A DNA stretch of 64,000 nucleotides from Ochrobactrum teleogrylli (GCF_006376685.1 NZ_VEWL01000001.1:248001-312000); one strand, 5' to 3'; shown: positions 7,850-17,017, numbered from the stretch's first letter. Translations and numbers: made by a program. Notes: a model not told the origin generated them from the sequence alone.

Positions 7850-9034
7850 TCAATTGGACGAGACTTTTGTCTCAGTATCGTTGCTGGTCAGTTTGACCTT
7901 GCTGCCATTGGCTAGCGAGGCCTGACCTTCCGTCACGACCTTTTCACCGGGTTGTAGGCCAGCGCTGAGACCGGCCATGCCATTGGCGCGAAGCGCAACC
8001 GTGACCGGGCGCACTTCGATGCTGTTATCCGTCTTCACGACATAGCTGATTGAACCGCTTTCCTGCGGCTGCACGGCAACGCCGGGCACAAGCACCAGAT
8101 TGTCTGCCTGTCCGGCTTCCACCAGTACACGCAGCGACTGTCCGGGCCAGAAATTGCCAGATGGATTGTCCAGCGTGGCGCGCAGGCGCACGGTGCCGCT
8201 GGCGGCATCGATTGTGTTGTCGAGGAAGCTGACCGGGCCGCTTTCCGAAATATCCCTGCCGTCAGCCGACACTGCGGAAGCTGTGGCTTTCAGTGTGCCG
8301 ATGGCGAGCGTTTCGCGGATCAGCGCGATATCCGTTTCCGGTAGTGTAAAATCCGCATAAATCGGCTTCATCTGCGTGATGGTCGCGACCGGCGAACCGG
8401 CGGAAAGATAGGCGCCAGCGGATACAAGCACGACGCCAAGCTGGCCGTCGAAAGGCGCTATAATCCGGGTGTTGTCGAGGGTCACCTGATCAGCCGCCAG
8501 CTGTGCCTGATCGACTTGCAACTGGGCTTCAGCCACTTTGAGAGCGGCCATGGCGTCGTCGCCAGCCTGCGAAGTGCTCACGCCCTTGGTGACAAGGTCT
8601 TGCATCCGCTTCAGCAGGATTTGCGCATTGTTCAGCGTGGCCTGCGATTTGGCGACGGAGGCCTGATCTTTCACGACAGTGGCGCGGATGGCGCGGTCAT
8701 CAAGTTGAGCGATCAGGTCGCCCTTTCTGACGATGGCCCCGTCCTTGACATTGAGGATGGCCACATTGCCGGGCTCGGGACTGTTGACCGCCGTGGAGGC
8801 GACGGCAACAACCGTGCCGATGGTGCTGCGCTGGATCGGCAGCGATCCAGCGGTCGCAACCGCGACCTTGACGGCATGCTCGGCATTGGCCGAGCGGCTG
8901 CCACCTTTTCGACTGTCTGTCTGAACTGCGTTTGGAGCACTGGTGCCGTTCTGTTTCGTGGTATGTTGCCAGCCGACAAAACCGGCACCGGCAACCAATA
9001 GGATCGGGACACCCCAAACAACCCAACGCTTCAC
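7850..9034 (-). CDS. RND efflux periplasmic adaptor (membrane fusion protein)
   Basis: A 394-residue adaptor with an N-terminal membrane anchor (about residues 4-22) and a biotinyl-lipoyl-like segment (PEPGNVAILNVKDGAIVRKG). A long helical hairpin (about 125-185) precedes the second lipoyl half (TRIIAPFDGQLG), and beta-barrel and membrane-proximal domains follow. Adaptors of this type bridge the RND permease and the outer-membrane channel. The stop lies 17 nt before the permease ATG, so the two are one operon. No regulator gene is adjacent. Confidence 0.92.
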   Translation of the reverse strand: MKRWVVWGVPILLVAGAGFVGWQHTTKQNGTSAPNAVQTDSRKGGSRSANAEHAVKVAVATAGSLPIQRSTIGTVVAVASTAVNSPEPGNVAILNVKDGAIVRKGDLIAQLDDRAIRATVVKDQASVAKSQATLNNAQILLKRMQDLVTKGVSTSQAGDDAMAALKVAEAQLQVDQAQLAADQVTLDNTRIIAPFDGQLGVVLVSAGAYLSAGSPVATITQMKPIYADFTLPETDIALIRETLAIGTLKATASAVSADGRDISESGPVSFLDNTIDAASGTVRLRATLDNPSGNFWPGQSLRVLVEAGQADNLVLVPGVAVQPQESGSISYVVKTDNSIEVRPVTVALRANGMAGLSAGLQPGEKVVTEGQASLANGSKVKLTSNDTETKVSSN

Positions 9035-9194
9035 TCAACGCTCCTGTCAACGAAGGGATACGCCGCAATACCGGCTGTCCGAACGCTAACACAACGGTGC
9101 CGCCCGGCAATTAAATTGATTGAGAGCGGCAGTTGTTCAGTTCGTGATAATGAGTGATGCCATTATTAGCAGAAACGCGTGTTGTTGCTGGCCG

Positions 9195-9863
9195 TTATTG
9201 AAGAATACGGAGAATATCGCGGACGACTTCCGCCTGCAGCGGGCGTTGTTTTTCGATGTTGAAATGGCCGACTTCCTTCACGCCGGAGAAATCGCGGTTG
9301 TCCAGCTTCCCCTTGAAACGGGGGCCGGGCACCAGCGGAAGCCCCCAACCGTGCTGCGAGAAATAGAAATTCACAACGCGGCGGATATTTCCTGGCAAGG
9401 GATCGGGTGCCGTGGCGGCAAACGAGGCCATGTAATCCACGCGAATGCCTTTTTTCTCAAGGACTTCGGCGATGGAAATAATGGCATTGGCACCCAATGA
9501 ATGGCCGACGAGAATGACCGGCTGCGGGCCATATTTCTGCCGGTCGGCAATAATCCGGTTGGCGACGAGCCGCCAGGCGGCGTTGCCATCGACATGCGCA
9601 TCTACACCTGCGGCCTGCAATTCTGCACCGATTTCATCGATGCCGGCGGAAAAGATATTGGCGAAACCGCGCAGGAGATAGACGTCGGGGCGTCCCGGCT
9701 GGGCGGCGTTTCCCGTCTTGTCATTCGTAGCGGGCACCTGTCCGGCAGGTTTCGCCGATTTGGCGTGTGCTGCGACCGGCATCGCGGCCAGCACAAGGCC
9801 AGAAAGCAGCAGAAAGCGGCGGCTGATGAAATTTTTCGCCGAATTGCCTGATTTGTTCGTCAT
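9195..9863 (-). CDS. Exported alpha/beta-hydrolase-like protein
   Basis: A 222-residue protein with an arginine pair before its hydrophobic signal segment (SRRFLLLSGLVLAAMPVAAHA, cleavage near 34). The mature part shows the nucleophile elbow VGHSLGAN (Ser122) and a late histidine (VGHFN, His200) that could complete a catalytic triad, typical of serine hydrolases or lipases. It is the last gene of a three-gene minus-strand cluster starting at 11647. Substrate unknown; location presumably periplasmic. Confidence 0.75.
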   Translation of the reverse strand: MTNKSGNSAKNFISRRFLLLSGLVLAAMPVAAHAKSAKPAGQVPATNDKTGNAAQPGRPDVYLLRGFANIFSAGIDEIGAELQAAGVDAHVDGNAAWRLVANRIIADRQKYGPQPVILVGHSLGANAIISIAEVLEKKGIRVDYMASFAATAPDPLPGNIRRVVNFYFSQHGWGLPLVPGPRFKGKLDNRDFSGVKEVGHFNIEKQRPLQAEVVRDILRILQ

Positions 9864-9878
9864 GTAAAAATACCGGGG

Positions 9879-10466
9879 TTATGGCCAAGGTCTCGGAATA
9901 ATACGTCCGGTGCGCCTGGCATATTCGTCATATGAAGCGCCGAATGCGTTGCGCATCATCGCTTCTTCATGGCCTACGCGGTAAAAATAGAGAATGCCGA
10001 CACCAACAATGCCCGCCAGACCGGCGAACCAGTTGGGGAGCAGGCAAAACTGCGCTATCGCCCAAAGCCAGAACGATAAATACATCGGATGGCGGACATA
10101 TTTATAGAGCCCATCCGTCACGAGTTTGTGTTCCTTGCGGATTTCCAGCGACACCGACCAGTTCTTGCCGAGCTGGCGATGACTTGCATGAAACAGCCAT
10201 AGAAAGGCGAGTTCCACGACAAGGCCGATCCAGCCGAGCCACGGCTGAAAGGTATAATCAGCAAAGGCTGGAAAGCCCGTTGCAACATAGATAACCGGGA
10301 TCAGCGACAGGCCGACGGTCGCGGCAGCCAGCGCCGCCCGGTCGGGCAGTGTCTTGGCATTGGTCGTAACTTTGATCTTGCGGGCGCGCCGCTGGTGCGG
10401 CACCCGGATGACCACCCACGCAACGAGCCCAATGGCCCAGACGATCATTGCCAAGGTGGGCGTCAT
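9879..10466 (-). CDS. ICMT/PEMT-type membrane methyltransferase
   Basis: A 195-residue polytopic membrane protein with the isoprenylcysteine carboxyl methyltransferase / phospholipid methyltransferase signature. It has a GLYKYVRHPMYLSFW segment, then a late EE motif and a YDEYARRTGRIIP tail. Family members transfer methyl groups from S-adenosylmethionine to lipid or prenyl-type acceptors. The acceptor here is unknown. Its start overlaps the stop of the upstream gene by 4 bp (ATGA), showing translational coupling. Confidence 0.82.
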   Translation of the reverse strand: MTPTLAMIVWAIGLVAWVVIRVPHQRRARKIKVTTNAKTLPDRAALAAATVGLSLIPVIYVATGFPAFADYTFQPWLGWIGLVVELAFLWLFHASHRQLGKNWSVSLEIRKEHKLVTDGLYKYVRHPMYLSFWLWAIAQFCLLPNWFAGLAGIVGVGILYFYRVGHEEAMMRNAFGASYDEYARRTGRIIPRPWP

Positions 10467-11647
10467 TCGGAAATATCCTTTTCTGGCGACGAGTCGCCCA
10501 CAATATGGTCACGCACACGGTCTGCCAGGAAAATCGGGCCGCAGCAGACCTGAAAGAAATCGTACCAATAGGGCTTCGTATTGCCGAATACATATTGATA
10601 ATGCACGCGAAAGAGATTGCGCTTCACCCGCTTGTAAGTCTCGGCCAGCAGCATATCCTTGACGCGCACCTGACGCACGAACGGAAACCTTCTGCCCTCC
10701 GCACGCTTGAGCTTCATTTCCGCCACCGGGTCGGTTTTATAGAAGTTGATAGCGTCGGTGAGGCACTGGATTTCCACCCAATCAAGCTTACCATCATCGG
10801 TAAGTCTTTGCACGTCTTCACGAAATCTCTTGGCTGCCGGATGGTAGCCAGCCTTGAGCGCCGTGGAACCAAGCGTCAAAATGGTAACCTTCGGCGCGCG
10901 CGTTGAAAAGGCTTGGTCTATGGCCAGACAACGGGCGGCGACATCCAGCATCAGCATGCCGCCGGTGCTGTGACCGATCAGGATGACCTCGTCATATTTG
11001 CCCGCTCTGACGCGCTGGACAATGCCTTCCGCAAAACGCTGCATCAGCGCTTCGGCATCCGGTCGCCTGCCGCGAAAGAAGTTCAACGAGAAGGACCAGA
11101 GATCCATCAGATGATTGGTGGACCAGCGTTTGCCCAGCACCATCAAAGCGACCGAGAACACGGCAAGTCCGATGATCCAGCCAAGTGCGCCAAGCCAATG
11201 CGCTGTGAGACGAACGGCGGCATATCCCAACAGCGCGAACAGGACAATTGCGAGGAAAGGATAGAGGAAATAAAGCCCAAAGCGCCAAGCTTTGGCAAAG
11301 AATTGGAAAGCCGTGCCGGAAAAGACGAAGTCGCCAAAAGCGCGCAGATATTTGCCGAGCCGAACGGGCAGGGGCCGGGCGAAATCCGCCAGTACGATGC
11401 TGTCGAGTGCGAGAAAATTGAAATCGGTCGTCGTTGACCAATCTTCGTGCGCAGCACGGGTTTCGATGGTTGCAAGCCCAATCTCGTGATCGGGTGCCTG
11501 ATCCACGGAAGAGACCGCCGACTGATAGCCCCAAAGCGTGTCGAAACGCGCAATTTCCTTACGCAGCCGCTTGAAAAACGCGTCTGGCGTTTTCGGATCA
11601 TACCCGCCAATAAAGAATACGGCACGCCGCTGGACCGACTGATTCAT
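10463..11647 (-). CDS. Membrane-anchored serine-hydrolase-like protein
   Basis: A 394-residue protein with two adjacent predicted membrane helices in the middle (about 122-147 and 150-171) and a nucleophile elbow IGHSTGGML (Ser227). This suggests an alpha/beta hydrolase whose active site sits near the membrane. The N-terminus (AVFFIGGYDPKTP) also resembles the opening strand of such folds. It is the first gene of the cluster with the methyltransferase and the exported hydrolase. The combination suggests lipid or ester remodelling in the envelope, but the substrate is not known. Confidence 0.7.
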   Translation of the reverse strand: MNQSVQRRAVFFIGGYDPKTPDAFFKRLRKEIARFDTLWGYQSAVSSVDQAPDHEIGLATIETRAAHEDWSTTTDFNFLALDSIVLADFARPLPVRLGKYLRAFGDFVFSGTAFQFFAKAWRFGLYFLYPFLAIVLFALLGYAAVRLTAHWLGALGWIIGLAVFSVALMVLGKRWSTNHLMDLWSFSLNFFRGRRPDAEALMQRFAEGIVQRVRAGKYDEVILIGHSTGGMLMLDVAARCLAIDQAFSTRAPKVTILTLGSTALKAGYHPAAKRFREDVQRLTDDGKLDWVEIQCLTDAINFYKTDPVAEMKLKRAEGRRFPFVRQVRVKDMLLAETYKRVKRNLFRVHYQYVFGNTKPYWYDFFQVCCGPIFLADRVRDHIVGDSSPEKDISE

Positions 11648-11973
11648 GCCGAAAGCGTAATTTGCATCTTATGCATTGTCGAGATTAATCCGCATCGCAT
11701 ATTATTGAAATTCTTTGGCCTTTCTTTCTCAAGGCTGGACTTTCAGCGAGAAAAAAATTCCGGTCCATTTCAGCAATTTTGCATGATGGCTTTATGACGG
11801 AAGCTTTGTCGAAACAAATGGATAGCAGGGCTTTTGCTGTTTGGCACAACGGCCTGCGCGCCTTCTGGCTTGGTGCGACGGACGCTTTGCAACTGGCGAA
11901 AACGTGATATGGCGAGAGCGGCGCGATCCGGGGAGGACGCTGTCAGATTCTTGCAAGTTCTGGATCGCATATT
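11648..11973. other. Divergent intergenic region
   Basis: Between the hydrolase cluster (minus) and the PfkB kinase (plus). I see no gene, hairpin or repeat of note; promoters for both directions should lie here. Confidence 0.4.
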
Positions 11974-12891
11974 ATGAGCCGCACTATTCTCTGCCTGGGC
12001 GCCTTGACGCTCGACACAATCCTCCGCCTTGACGCATTGCCGGAAAAAGCCGGGAAATATCTGCCCAGCGAAGCGGTGCAAATTGCAGCGGGTATGGCAT
12101 CGAGTGCCGCAGCCGCCATCGCCCGTCTCGGGGGCGATGTGGCGCTTTGGGCATCGACCGGCGACGACGCCACCGGCGAGCGGGTGATTGCTGAATTGCG
12201 GGCCGAAGGGATCGACTGCACTCATATACGCAGGCTTCCGCGCGCGCGCACCGCGTTTTCGTCGATTCTGGTCGATCCGTCCGGCGAACGTGTCATCGTG
12301 CCGTTCTATGATCCGCAACTGGGTAGTCCGGCGTCAATCGTGCCGCCTGTCGAAACAGGTGCATTTGCAGCGGTCATGGCCGATGTCCGTTGGGCTTGGG
12401 CCGCAGAAACCGGCCTCAAGGCCGCGCGTCGCGCCGGTATACCTGCGATTCTCGATGCAGACACGGCCCCGGTCGAACTTCTTGAACGGTTATTGCCGCT
12501 TGCAACGCATATTGTCGCGTCAGAACCCGCCGCCATCAGCCTGACGGGAACGGCGAATTTGAGCGAATGCGTCGAGATACTGGCCAGCCGCTATGATGTT
12601 TTCACAGCCGTTACCGCTGGCGCGCAGGGGTGCTACTGGACTGAACGGGCCGGGCATTCGGTGCAGCATGTCGCCGGGTTTCCCGTAAAGGCGGTCGACA
12701 CGCTCGCTGCGGGCGATGTCTTTCATGGCGCTTTCGCGCTCGGGTTGGTCGAAGGCGGCGCGATGCATGACATCATCCGCTTTGCCAATGCCGCCGCCGC
12801 CATCAAATGCGCACGGTTCGGCGGACGTTCCGGTTCGCCGAGCCGGGCAGAAGTGCAGGCATTTATGGAAAGCGGACTGCTTCCGGTTTAA
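11974..12891 (+). CDS. PfkB-family carbohydrate kinase
   Basis: A 305-residue ribokinase-fold sugar kinase. The C-terminal signature VDTLAAGDVFHGAFALG is present, with Asp248 as the expected catalytic base and the adjacent anion hole. The N-terminal substrate motif is modified (GMASSAAAAIARLGG; the usual asparagine is absent). It lies 107 bp before the lyase gene and in front of a sugar ABC importer, so a keto- or deoxy-sugar imported by that system is the likely substrate. KDG-like sugar acids or amino-sugar derivatives are both possible. No SD stands out before the ATG. Confidence 0.82.
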   Translation: MSRTILCLGALTLDTILRLDALPEKAGKYLPSEAVQIAAGMASSAAAAIARLGGDVALWASTGDDATGERVIAELRAEGIDCTHIRRLPRARTAFSSILVDPSGERVIVPFYDPQLGSPASIVPPVETGAFAAVMADVRWAWAAETGLKAARRAGIPAILDADTAPVELLERLLPLATHIVASEPAAISLTGTANLSECVEILASRYDVFTAVTAGAQGCYWTERAGHSVQHVAGFPVKAVDTLAAGDVFHGAFALGLVEGGAMHDIIRFANAAAAIKCARFGGRSGSPSRAEVQAFMESGLLPV

Positions 12892-12935
12892 ATCTCCATT
12901 CCCTCAAATTTACATAAACGCACAGTGAACGCGAA

Positions 12936-12964
12936 TTGACTATTTACTAACATGTTAGTATGTG
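12936..12964 (+). promoter_or_regulatory. Promoter with a 16-bp palindromic operator in the spacer
   Basis: TTGACT (12936-12941) and TATGTG (12959-12964) with a 17-bp spacer form a plausible sigma-70 promoter for the lyase gene at 12999. The perfect 16-bp palindrome TACTAACATGTTAGTA (12945-12960) fills the spacer and touches the -10 box. Occupancy would block RNA polymerase. The GntR gene at 14003 is the natural candidate repressor. Confidence 0.6.
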
Positions 12965-12998
12965 CCAACTTACAGTTCAATCTTGGGAGGAGACGGCT

Positions 12999-13916
12999 TT
13001 GCCAACAGATTCTGGGCCGCAAAACAATTCTGCGCAGAAGCGCTTCGGGCTTTCTGCAGCGCTCACCACGCCATTCGATGCGGATGGCAAGATCGACGTC
13101 AACCGTGCACTCAAGCACGCCCGTGCGCGCCTCGACCATGGCTGTTCCAGCGTCACGCTGTTCGGCACCACCGGCGAAGGATCTTCGATTGGCGATGCGG
13201 AGCGCGCAGCGCTTCTCGACGCATTCATCGCGCAGGGATTTCCAGCAGCCAATATCGTTGTCGGCGTGATGGAGAACTCCATTGCCGATGCGGTGCTTCA
13301 GTCGGGCGATGCGCTGCGTCGCGGCTGCAAGGCCATTCTTCTGGCGCCGCCGTCCTATTTCAAGAACCTTTCCGACGATGGCCTTTTCAACTGGTTCTCC
13401 GCCGTGCTGAAAGGTCTCGGTTCGGATGCGCGCGATATCATCCTTTACAACATCCCCTCGGTGACGGCGGTTGAACTTTCGGTCGATCTGGTCGGCCGCC
13501 TGCGCGTTGCTTTCGGCGCGATTATCTCTGGCGTGAAGGATTCATCGGGCAACTGGGCTTATACCGAGAAGCTTCTGGCTGCGCATAAGGACATTGCAAT
13601 CCTGATCGGCGACGAGCGCGATCTCGCCGCCGGTGTTCGTCTCGGCGGGCAGGGCGCGATTTCCGGCATGGCCAATCTGTTCCCGGACCGCCTGCTGCGC
13701 ATGATCAATGACGGGCAGGACGATGCCGAACTGGTCGATGCTGTGCGCAAGCTTCTCAACTATCCGGTGACGCCTGCGGTGAAGGCGCTGGTGGCGCGGC
13801 ATACCGGCGATCAGGAATGGCGCCGTGTCCGTGCACCGCTGGTTGCGCTGAACGATGCGGATTTCGATGCAATTGGCAGTGTATTTGCCGGATTGCATAT
13901 GGCAAAGGCGGCCTGA
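12999..13916 (+). CDS. DapA / N-acetylneuraminate lyase-family aldolase
   Basis: A 305-residue TIM-barrel class I aldolase. It shows the FGTTGEG phosphate/carboxylate loop (about residues 55-61), the tyrosine of ILYNIPS (Tyr150) and the Schiff-base lysine of GVKDSSGN (Lys180). The start is taken as TTG 12999 because GGGAGGAG at 12985-12992 lies 6 nt upstream; an upstream in-frame start at 12960 would overlap the promoter. Family members cleave or make 2-keto-3-deoxy sugar acids or dihydrodipicolinate. The setting with a PfkB kinase and a sugar importer points to catabolism, not lysine synthesis. Exact substrate unknown. Confidence 0.85.
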   Translation: MPTDSGPQNNSAQKRFGLSAALTTPFDADGKIDVNRALKHARARLDHGCSSVTLFGTTGEGSSIGDAERAALLDAFIAQGFPAANIVVGVMENSIADAVLQSGDALRRGCKAILLAPPSYFKNLSDDGLFNWFSAVLKGLGSDARDIILYNIPSVTAVELSVDLVGRLRVAFGAIISGVKDSSGNWAYTEKLLAAHKDIAILIGDERDLAAGVRLGGQGAISGMANLFPDRLLRMINDGQDDAELVDAVRKLLNYPVTPAVKALVARHTGDQEWRRVRAPLVALNDADFDAIGSVFAGLHMAKAA

Positions 13917-13941
13917 GCCGGGCATAAGCGTTGCAGACATG

Positions 13942-13970
13942 CTGCGGAAATGTGGGAGACGTTTCCGCAG
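13942..13970 (+). other. Intergenic hairpin between lyase and GntR gene
   Basis: A perfect 9-bp stem (13942-13950 with 13962-13970) encloses an 11-nt loop. No T-run follows, so it is more likely an mRNA-processing or stability hairpin than a terminator. Confidence 0.45.
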
Positions 13971-14002
13971 TATAACCAAAGCGGTTGGGAGAGGACAAAG
14001 CC

Positions 14003-14665
14003 TTGGCGGAAGATCAGAACGAGCCGGTGAAGTTGCGGGACAAAGCCTATCAGAGCTTTACCCAGCATTTGCTGGCGCGCGATTTCCATCCGGGCCAGTT
14101 CGTCTCGCAGCGCCAGCTCGTGACCATGACAGGTCTGCCGCTTGGCGCCATCCGCGAGCTGATCCCGCGCCTTGAAGCGGAAGGCCTGATCAAGACCGTA
14201 CCGCAGCGCGGGCTTCAGATCGCCCATATCGATCTCAATCTCATCCGTGAGGCTTTCCAGTTTCGCCTGTTTATCGAGAAGGAGTCGGTCGCGATTTTCT
14301 GCCAGTCGGCATCGGATGAATTGCTGCGTTCGCTGCGGGCCGAGCATGAAGACACGCTGAACCGCGCCATGAGCGAAGGTGAAACGCCTGAGCTTGAGGA
14401 GCGGGCGCAGAATATCGACTGGAGCCTGCACGACACCATTGTGGCCTCGCTCGACAATGAAATCATCTGGCGCGCTTACCAGACGAATACGATCAAGATG
14501 CGCCTGATCAATCAGGAGCGTTTCCGGATCACCGGGCGCGTCATTCCGGTCATGCAGGAACATCTCGCGGTGTTGTCGGCGATTGAAACCCGCGACCCGC
14601 AAATCGCCATGGATGCCATCGCCGTTCATATCAACAATGCGCGGAAGCTGGCTTTACACATCTAG
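14003..14665 (+). CDS. GntR-family (FCD domain) regulator
   Basis: A 220-residue regulator with an N-terminal winged HTH (VSQRQLVTMTGLPLGAIRELIPRLEAEGLI) and an all-helical C-terminal FCD ligand-binding domain typical of the FadR subfamily. TTG at 14003 is preferred because GGGAGAGGA (13987-13995) precedes it at good spacing; TTG at 13985 has none. It lies between the lyase and the sugar importer and probably represses both by binding the palindrome at 12945-12960. The effector would be the imported sugar or a breakdown product. Confidence 0.85.
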   Translation: MAEDQNEPVKLRDKAYQSFTQHLLARDFHPGQFVSQRQLVTMTGLPLGAIRELIPRLEAEGLIKTVPQRGLQIAHIDLNLIREAFQFRLFIEKESVAIFCQSASDELLRSLRAEHEDTLNRAMSEGETPELEERAQNIDWSLHDTIVASLDNEIIWRAYQTNTIKMRLINQERFRITGRVIPVMQEHLAVLSAIETRDPQIAMDAIAVHINNARKLALHI

Positions 14666-14723
14666 ATCAAACAAAGGCCCAGCAAGAGGAGTTGCCGGGT
14701 TTGAAACATAGGGGAGGAGCAGA

Positions 14724-16058
14724 ATGAAACTATTTCATCCGACACGTCGCCAGTTTCTGGCGGGTTCAGCGGCCATCGCCGCATCCGGTGTGACAGGCAT
14801 CAGCCCGTCTTTCGCCGCTTCCACGGTTGACTGGAAGAAATATGCGGGCACCACGCTTGAGGTGAATCTCATCAAGAGCCCGCGCGGCGAAATCCTTCAG
14901 AAGCATCAGAAGGAATTCGAAGAGCTGACGGGCATCAAGGTTCATTCCGAACAGATGCCGGAACAGCAGCAGCGCCAGAAGGCGGTCATCGAACTGACCT
15001 CCGGTCGCCCGAGCTTTGACGTCATTCACATCAGCTATCACGTGCAGAAGCGCCAGTTCGAAAAGGGCGGCTGGCTTGCCGATCTCAACCCGTTCCTGAA
15101 AGACCCGACGCTGACCGATGCGTCGCTGACGGAAAACGATTTCGCAAGCGCTGGTCTGACCTTCGCCAAGGACGCCAATGGCCGCTTCGGCGCATTGCCG
15201 TTCTCGGTCGATTACTGGATCATCTACTGGAACAAGGACCTGTTTGCCGCCAAGGGTATCGAATATCCGAAGACCTTCGAAGAACTGGTGAAGGCTGCGG
15301 AAGCGCTGACCGATCCGTCTTCGAACACCTACGGCTTCGTGGCCCGCGGCATGAAGAACGCCAATGTTCCGGTCTGGACGAGCCTGATGCTCGGCTATGG
15401 CCAAAGCTCGGTCGATGCCGACGGCAATTTGAAGACGGATTCGGCAGAAGCCATCGAAGCCGCCAAGCTCTATCAGCGCCTGATGACCAAAGCGGCACCT
15501 CCCGGTGTTGCCGGTTTCAACTGGGCCGAATGCCAGTCGAGCTTCCTGCAAGGCAAGGTCGGCATGTGGCTCGACGGTATCGGCTTTGCGCCGCCGCTCG
15601 AAGATCCGAACAAGTCGCGCGTTGTCGGCAAGGTCGGCTATGGCGTCATCCCGGCTGGACCGAAGGCCCAGGCCGCACCGACCACCGGCGACGGCATCGG
15701 CGTGACCGAAGCTTCGACCAAGAAGGAAGCCGCCTATCTCTACTGCCAGTGGGCCATTTCGAAAGAAATGGGCGCTCGTCTGCTGCAGACGGGTTCGGGC
15801 GTTCCGTTCCGCAAGTCGATCATCGACGATGCGGAAGTGCGCAAGGGCGTGACCATGCCGGAAGGCTGGGTCGAAGCCCTGTCGAAATCCGCACCAATCA
15901 GCCAGCTCTGCCTGCCGGTTATCGTCCCGGTCACGGAATTCCGCGACATCATGGGCGTTGGCCTCACCAATCTTCTGAATGGTGCCGAAGCAGAAGCTGA
16001 AATGAAGCGCGCGACGGAAGAATTCCGTCCGGTCCTCGCACGGAGCGAAGGAAAATGA
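14724..16058 (+). CDS. Sugar ABC importer, substrate-binding protein
   Basis: A 444-residue extracellular solute-binding protein family 1 member. The N-terminus (HPTRRQFLAGSAAIAASG) has a twin-arginine-like signal, suggesting Tat export in folded form. The aromatic-rich segment FSVDYWIIYWNKDLFAAKGI is typical of carbohydrate-binding proteins of the CUT1 class. A strong GGGGAGGAG lies just before the ATG. The stop overlaps the first permease by 4 bp. The ligand is a sugar or sugar derivative; see the kinase and lyase neighbours. Confidence 0.87.
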   Translation: MKLFHPTRRQFLAGSAAIAASGVTGISPSFAASTVDWKKYAGTTLEVNLIKSPRGEILQKHQKEFEELTGIKVHSEQMPEQQQRQKAVIELTSGRPSFDVIHISYHVQKRQFEKGGWLADLNPFLKDPTLTDASLTENDFASAGLTFAKDANGRFGALPFSVDYWIIYWNKDLFAAKGIEYPKTFEELVKAAEALTDPSSNTYGFVARGMKNANVPVWTSLMLGYGQSSVDADGNLKTDSAEAIEAAKLYQRLMTKAAPPGVAGFNWAECQSSFLQGKVGMWLDGIGFAPPLEDPNKSRVVGKVGYGVIPAGPKAQAAPTTGDGIGVTEASTKKEAAYLYCQWAISKEMGARLLQTGSGVPFRKSIIDDAEVRKGVTMPEGWVEALSKSAPISQLCLPVIVPVTEFRDIMGVGLTNLLNGAEAEAEMKRATEEFRPVLARSEGK

Positions 16059-17017
16059 CATCTGCCGCCCCGACAGGAGCAACAAAGAGCATGAATGGGG
16101 AGGCCGCCACAAAGGCGGCTTCCACAACCAGAACCGGTAGCAAGTCTGGAAAAAGCCATCTGAAACCGAGTTACTGGCCGTTTGTGCTTCCCGCCTTGAT
16201 CACCGTCGGGGCGGTGATCGTCTTCCCTTGGCTGTTCACCCTCTGGATGAGCGCCAATCAATGGCAGCTCGGCGGAGGCATCAGCTTCGTCGGCTTCGAC
16301 AATTATATCCGTCTGGCAGCCGATGCGCGCTTCTGGGATTCCATGTGGCACACGGCCGTCTATACGGTTCTGTCCGTGGTGGCGCCGATGGTGCTGGGCA
16401 CGATTGCCGCTCTGATCTTCGACAGCAAGCTGCCGATGCGGGGCCTGTTGCGCGGTATCTTCGTCATGCCGATGATGGCGACACCTGTTGCCGTCGCGCT
16501 GGTCTGGACAATGATGTATCACCCGCAGCTTGGTGTGCTGAACTATCTCCTGTCGCTGGTCGGGATCGGTCCGCAGGAATGGATTTTCAACCAGAACACC
16601 GTCATTCCGTCGCTGGTTGCGGTCGAGACCTGGCAATGGACGCCGCTGGTCATGCTGATCGTGCTGGGTGGTCTTGCTTCCATGCCGCGCGATCCGTTCG
16701 AAAGCGCTGAAATCGACGGCGCAAATGGCTGGCAGAAATTCCGTTACATCACGCTTCCGATGATCCTGCCTTTCATCATGGTGGCCGTCATCATCCGCTC
16801 GATCGATGCGCTGAAAAGCTTCGACATCATCTATGCGATGACGCAGGGCGGCCCCGGCACGGCATCGGAAACCATCAATATCTATCTCTATAACGTGGCG
16901 TTTTCCTATTACGACATCGGATATGCTTCGGCGATTGCCGTGGTGTTTTTCATCGTGATCATCGCCATGTCCATGATCCTGCTGGCGCTTCGCCAGCGGA
17001 CCAAATGGAACGCTTGA
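16055..17017 (+). CDS. Sugar ABC importer, permease 1 (UgpA/MalF type)
   Basis: A 320-residue permease with a polar N-terminal tail and about six membrane helices. The cytoplasmic EAA loop is recognisable (SAEIDGANGWQKFRYITLP) and would contact the ATPase. It overlaps the binding-protein gene by ATGA and is followed 10 nt later by the second permease, as in CUT1 operons. Confidence 0.88.
   Translation: MTSAAPTGATKSMNGEAATKAASTTRTGSKSGKSHLKPSYWPFVLPALITVGAVIVFPWLFTLWMSANQWQLGGGISFVGFDNYIRLAADARFWDSMWHTAVYTVLSVVAPMVLGTIAALIFDSKLPMRGLLRGIFVMPMMATPVAVALVWTMMYHPQLGVLNYLLSLVGIGPQEWIFNQNTVIPSLVAVETWQWTPLVMLIVLGGLASMPRDPFESAEIDGANGWQKFRYITLPMILPFIMVAVIIRSIDALKSFDIIYAMTQGGPGTASETINIYLYNVAFSYYDIGYASAIAVVFFIVIIAMSMILLALRQRTKWNA

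Noticed and set aside
13811-14629. 272-codon minus-strand frame opposite the GntR gene
   Set aside because: It spans the end of the lyase gene and the GntR gene, both strongly supported, and has shadow-like composition.
14766-16127. 453-codon open frame on the minus strand across the sugar-binding protein gene
   Set aside because: It is antisense to a clear binding-protein gene with signal peptide, SD and operon context. Long antisense frames are common in GC-rich genes with this codon bias, and the translation shows no family.
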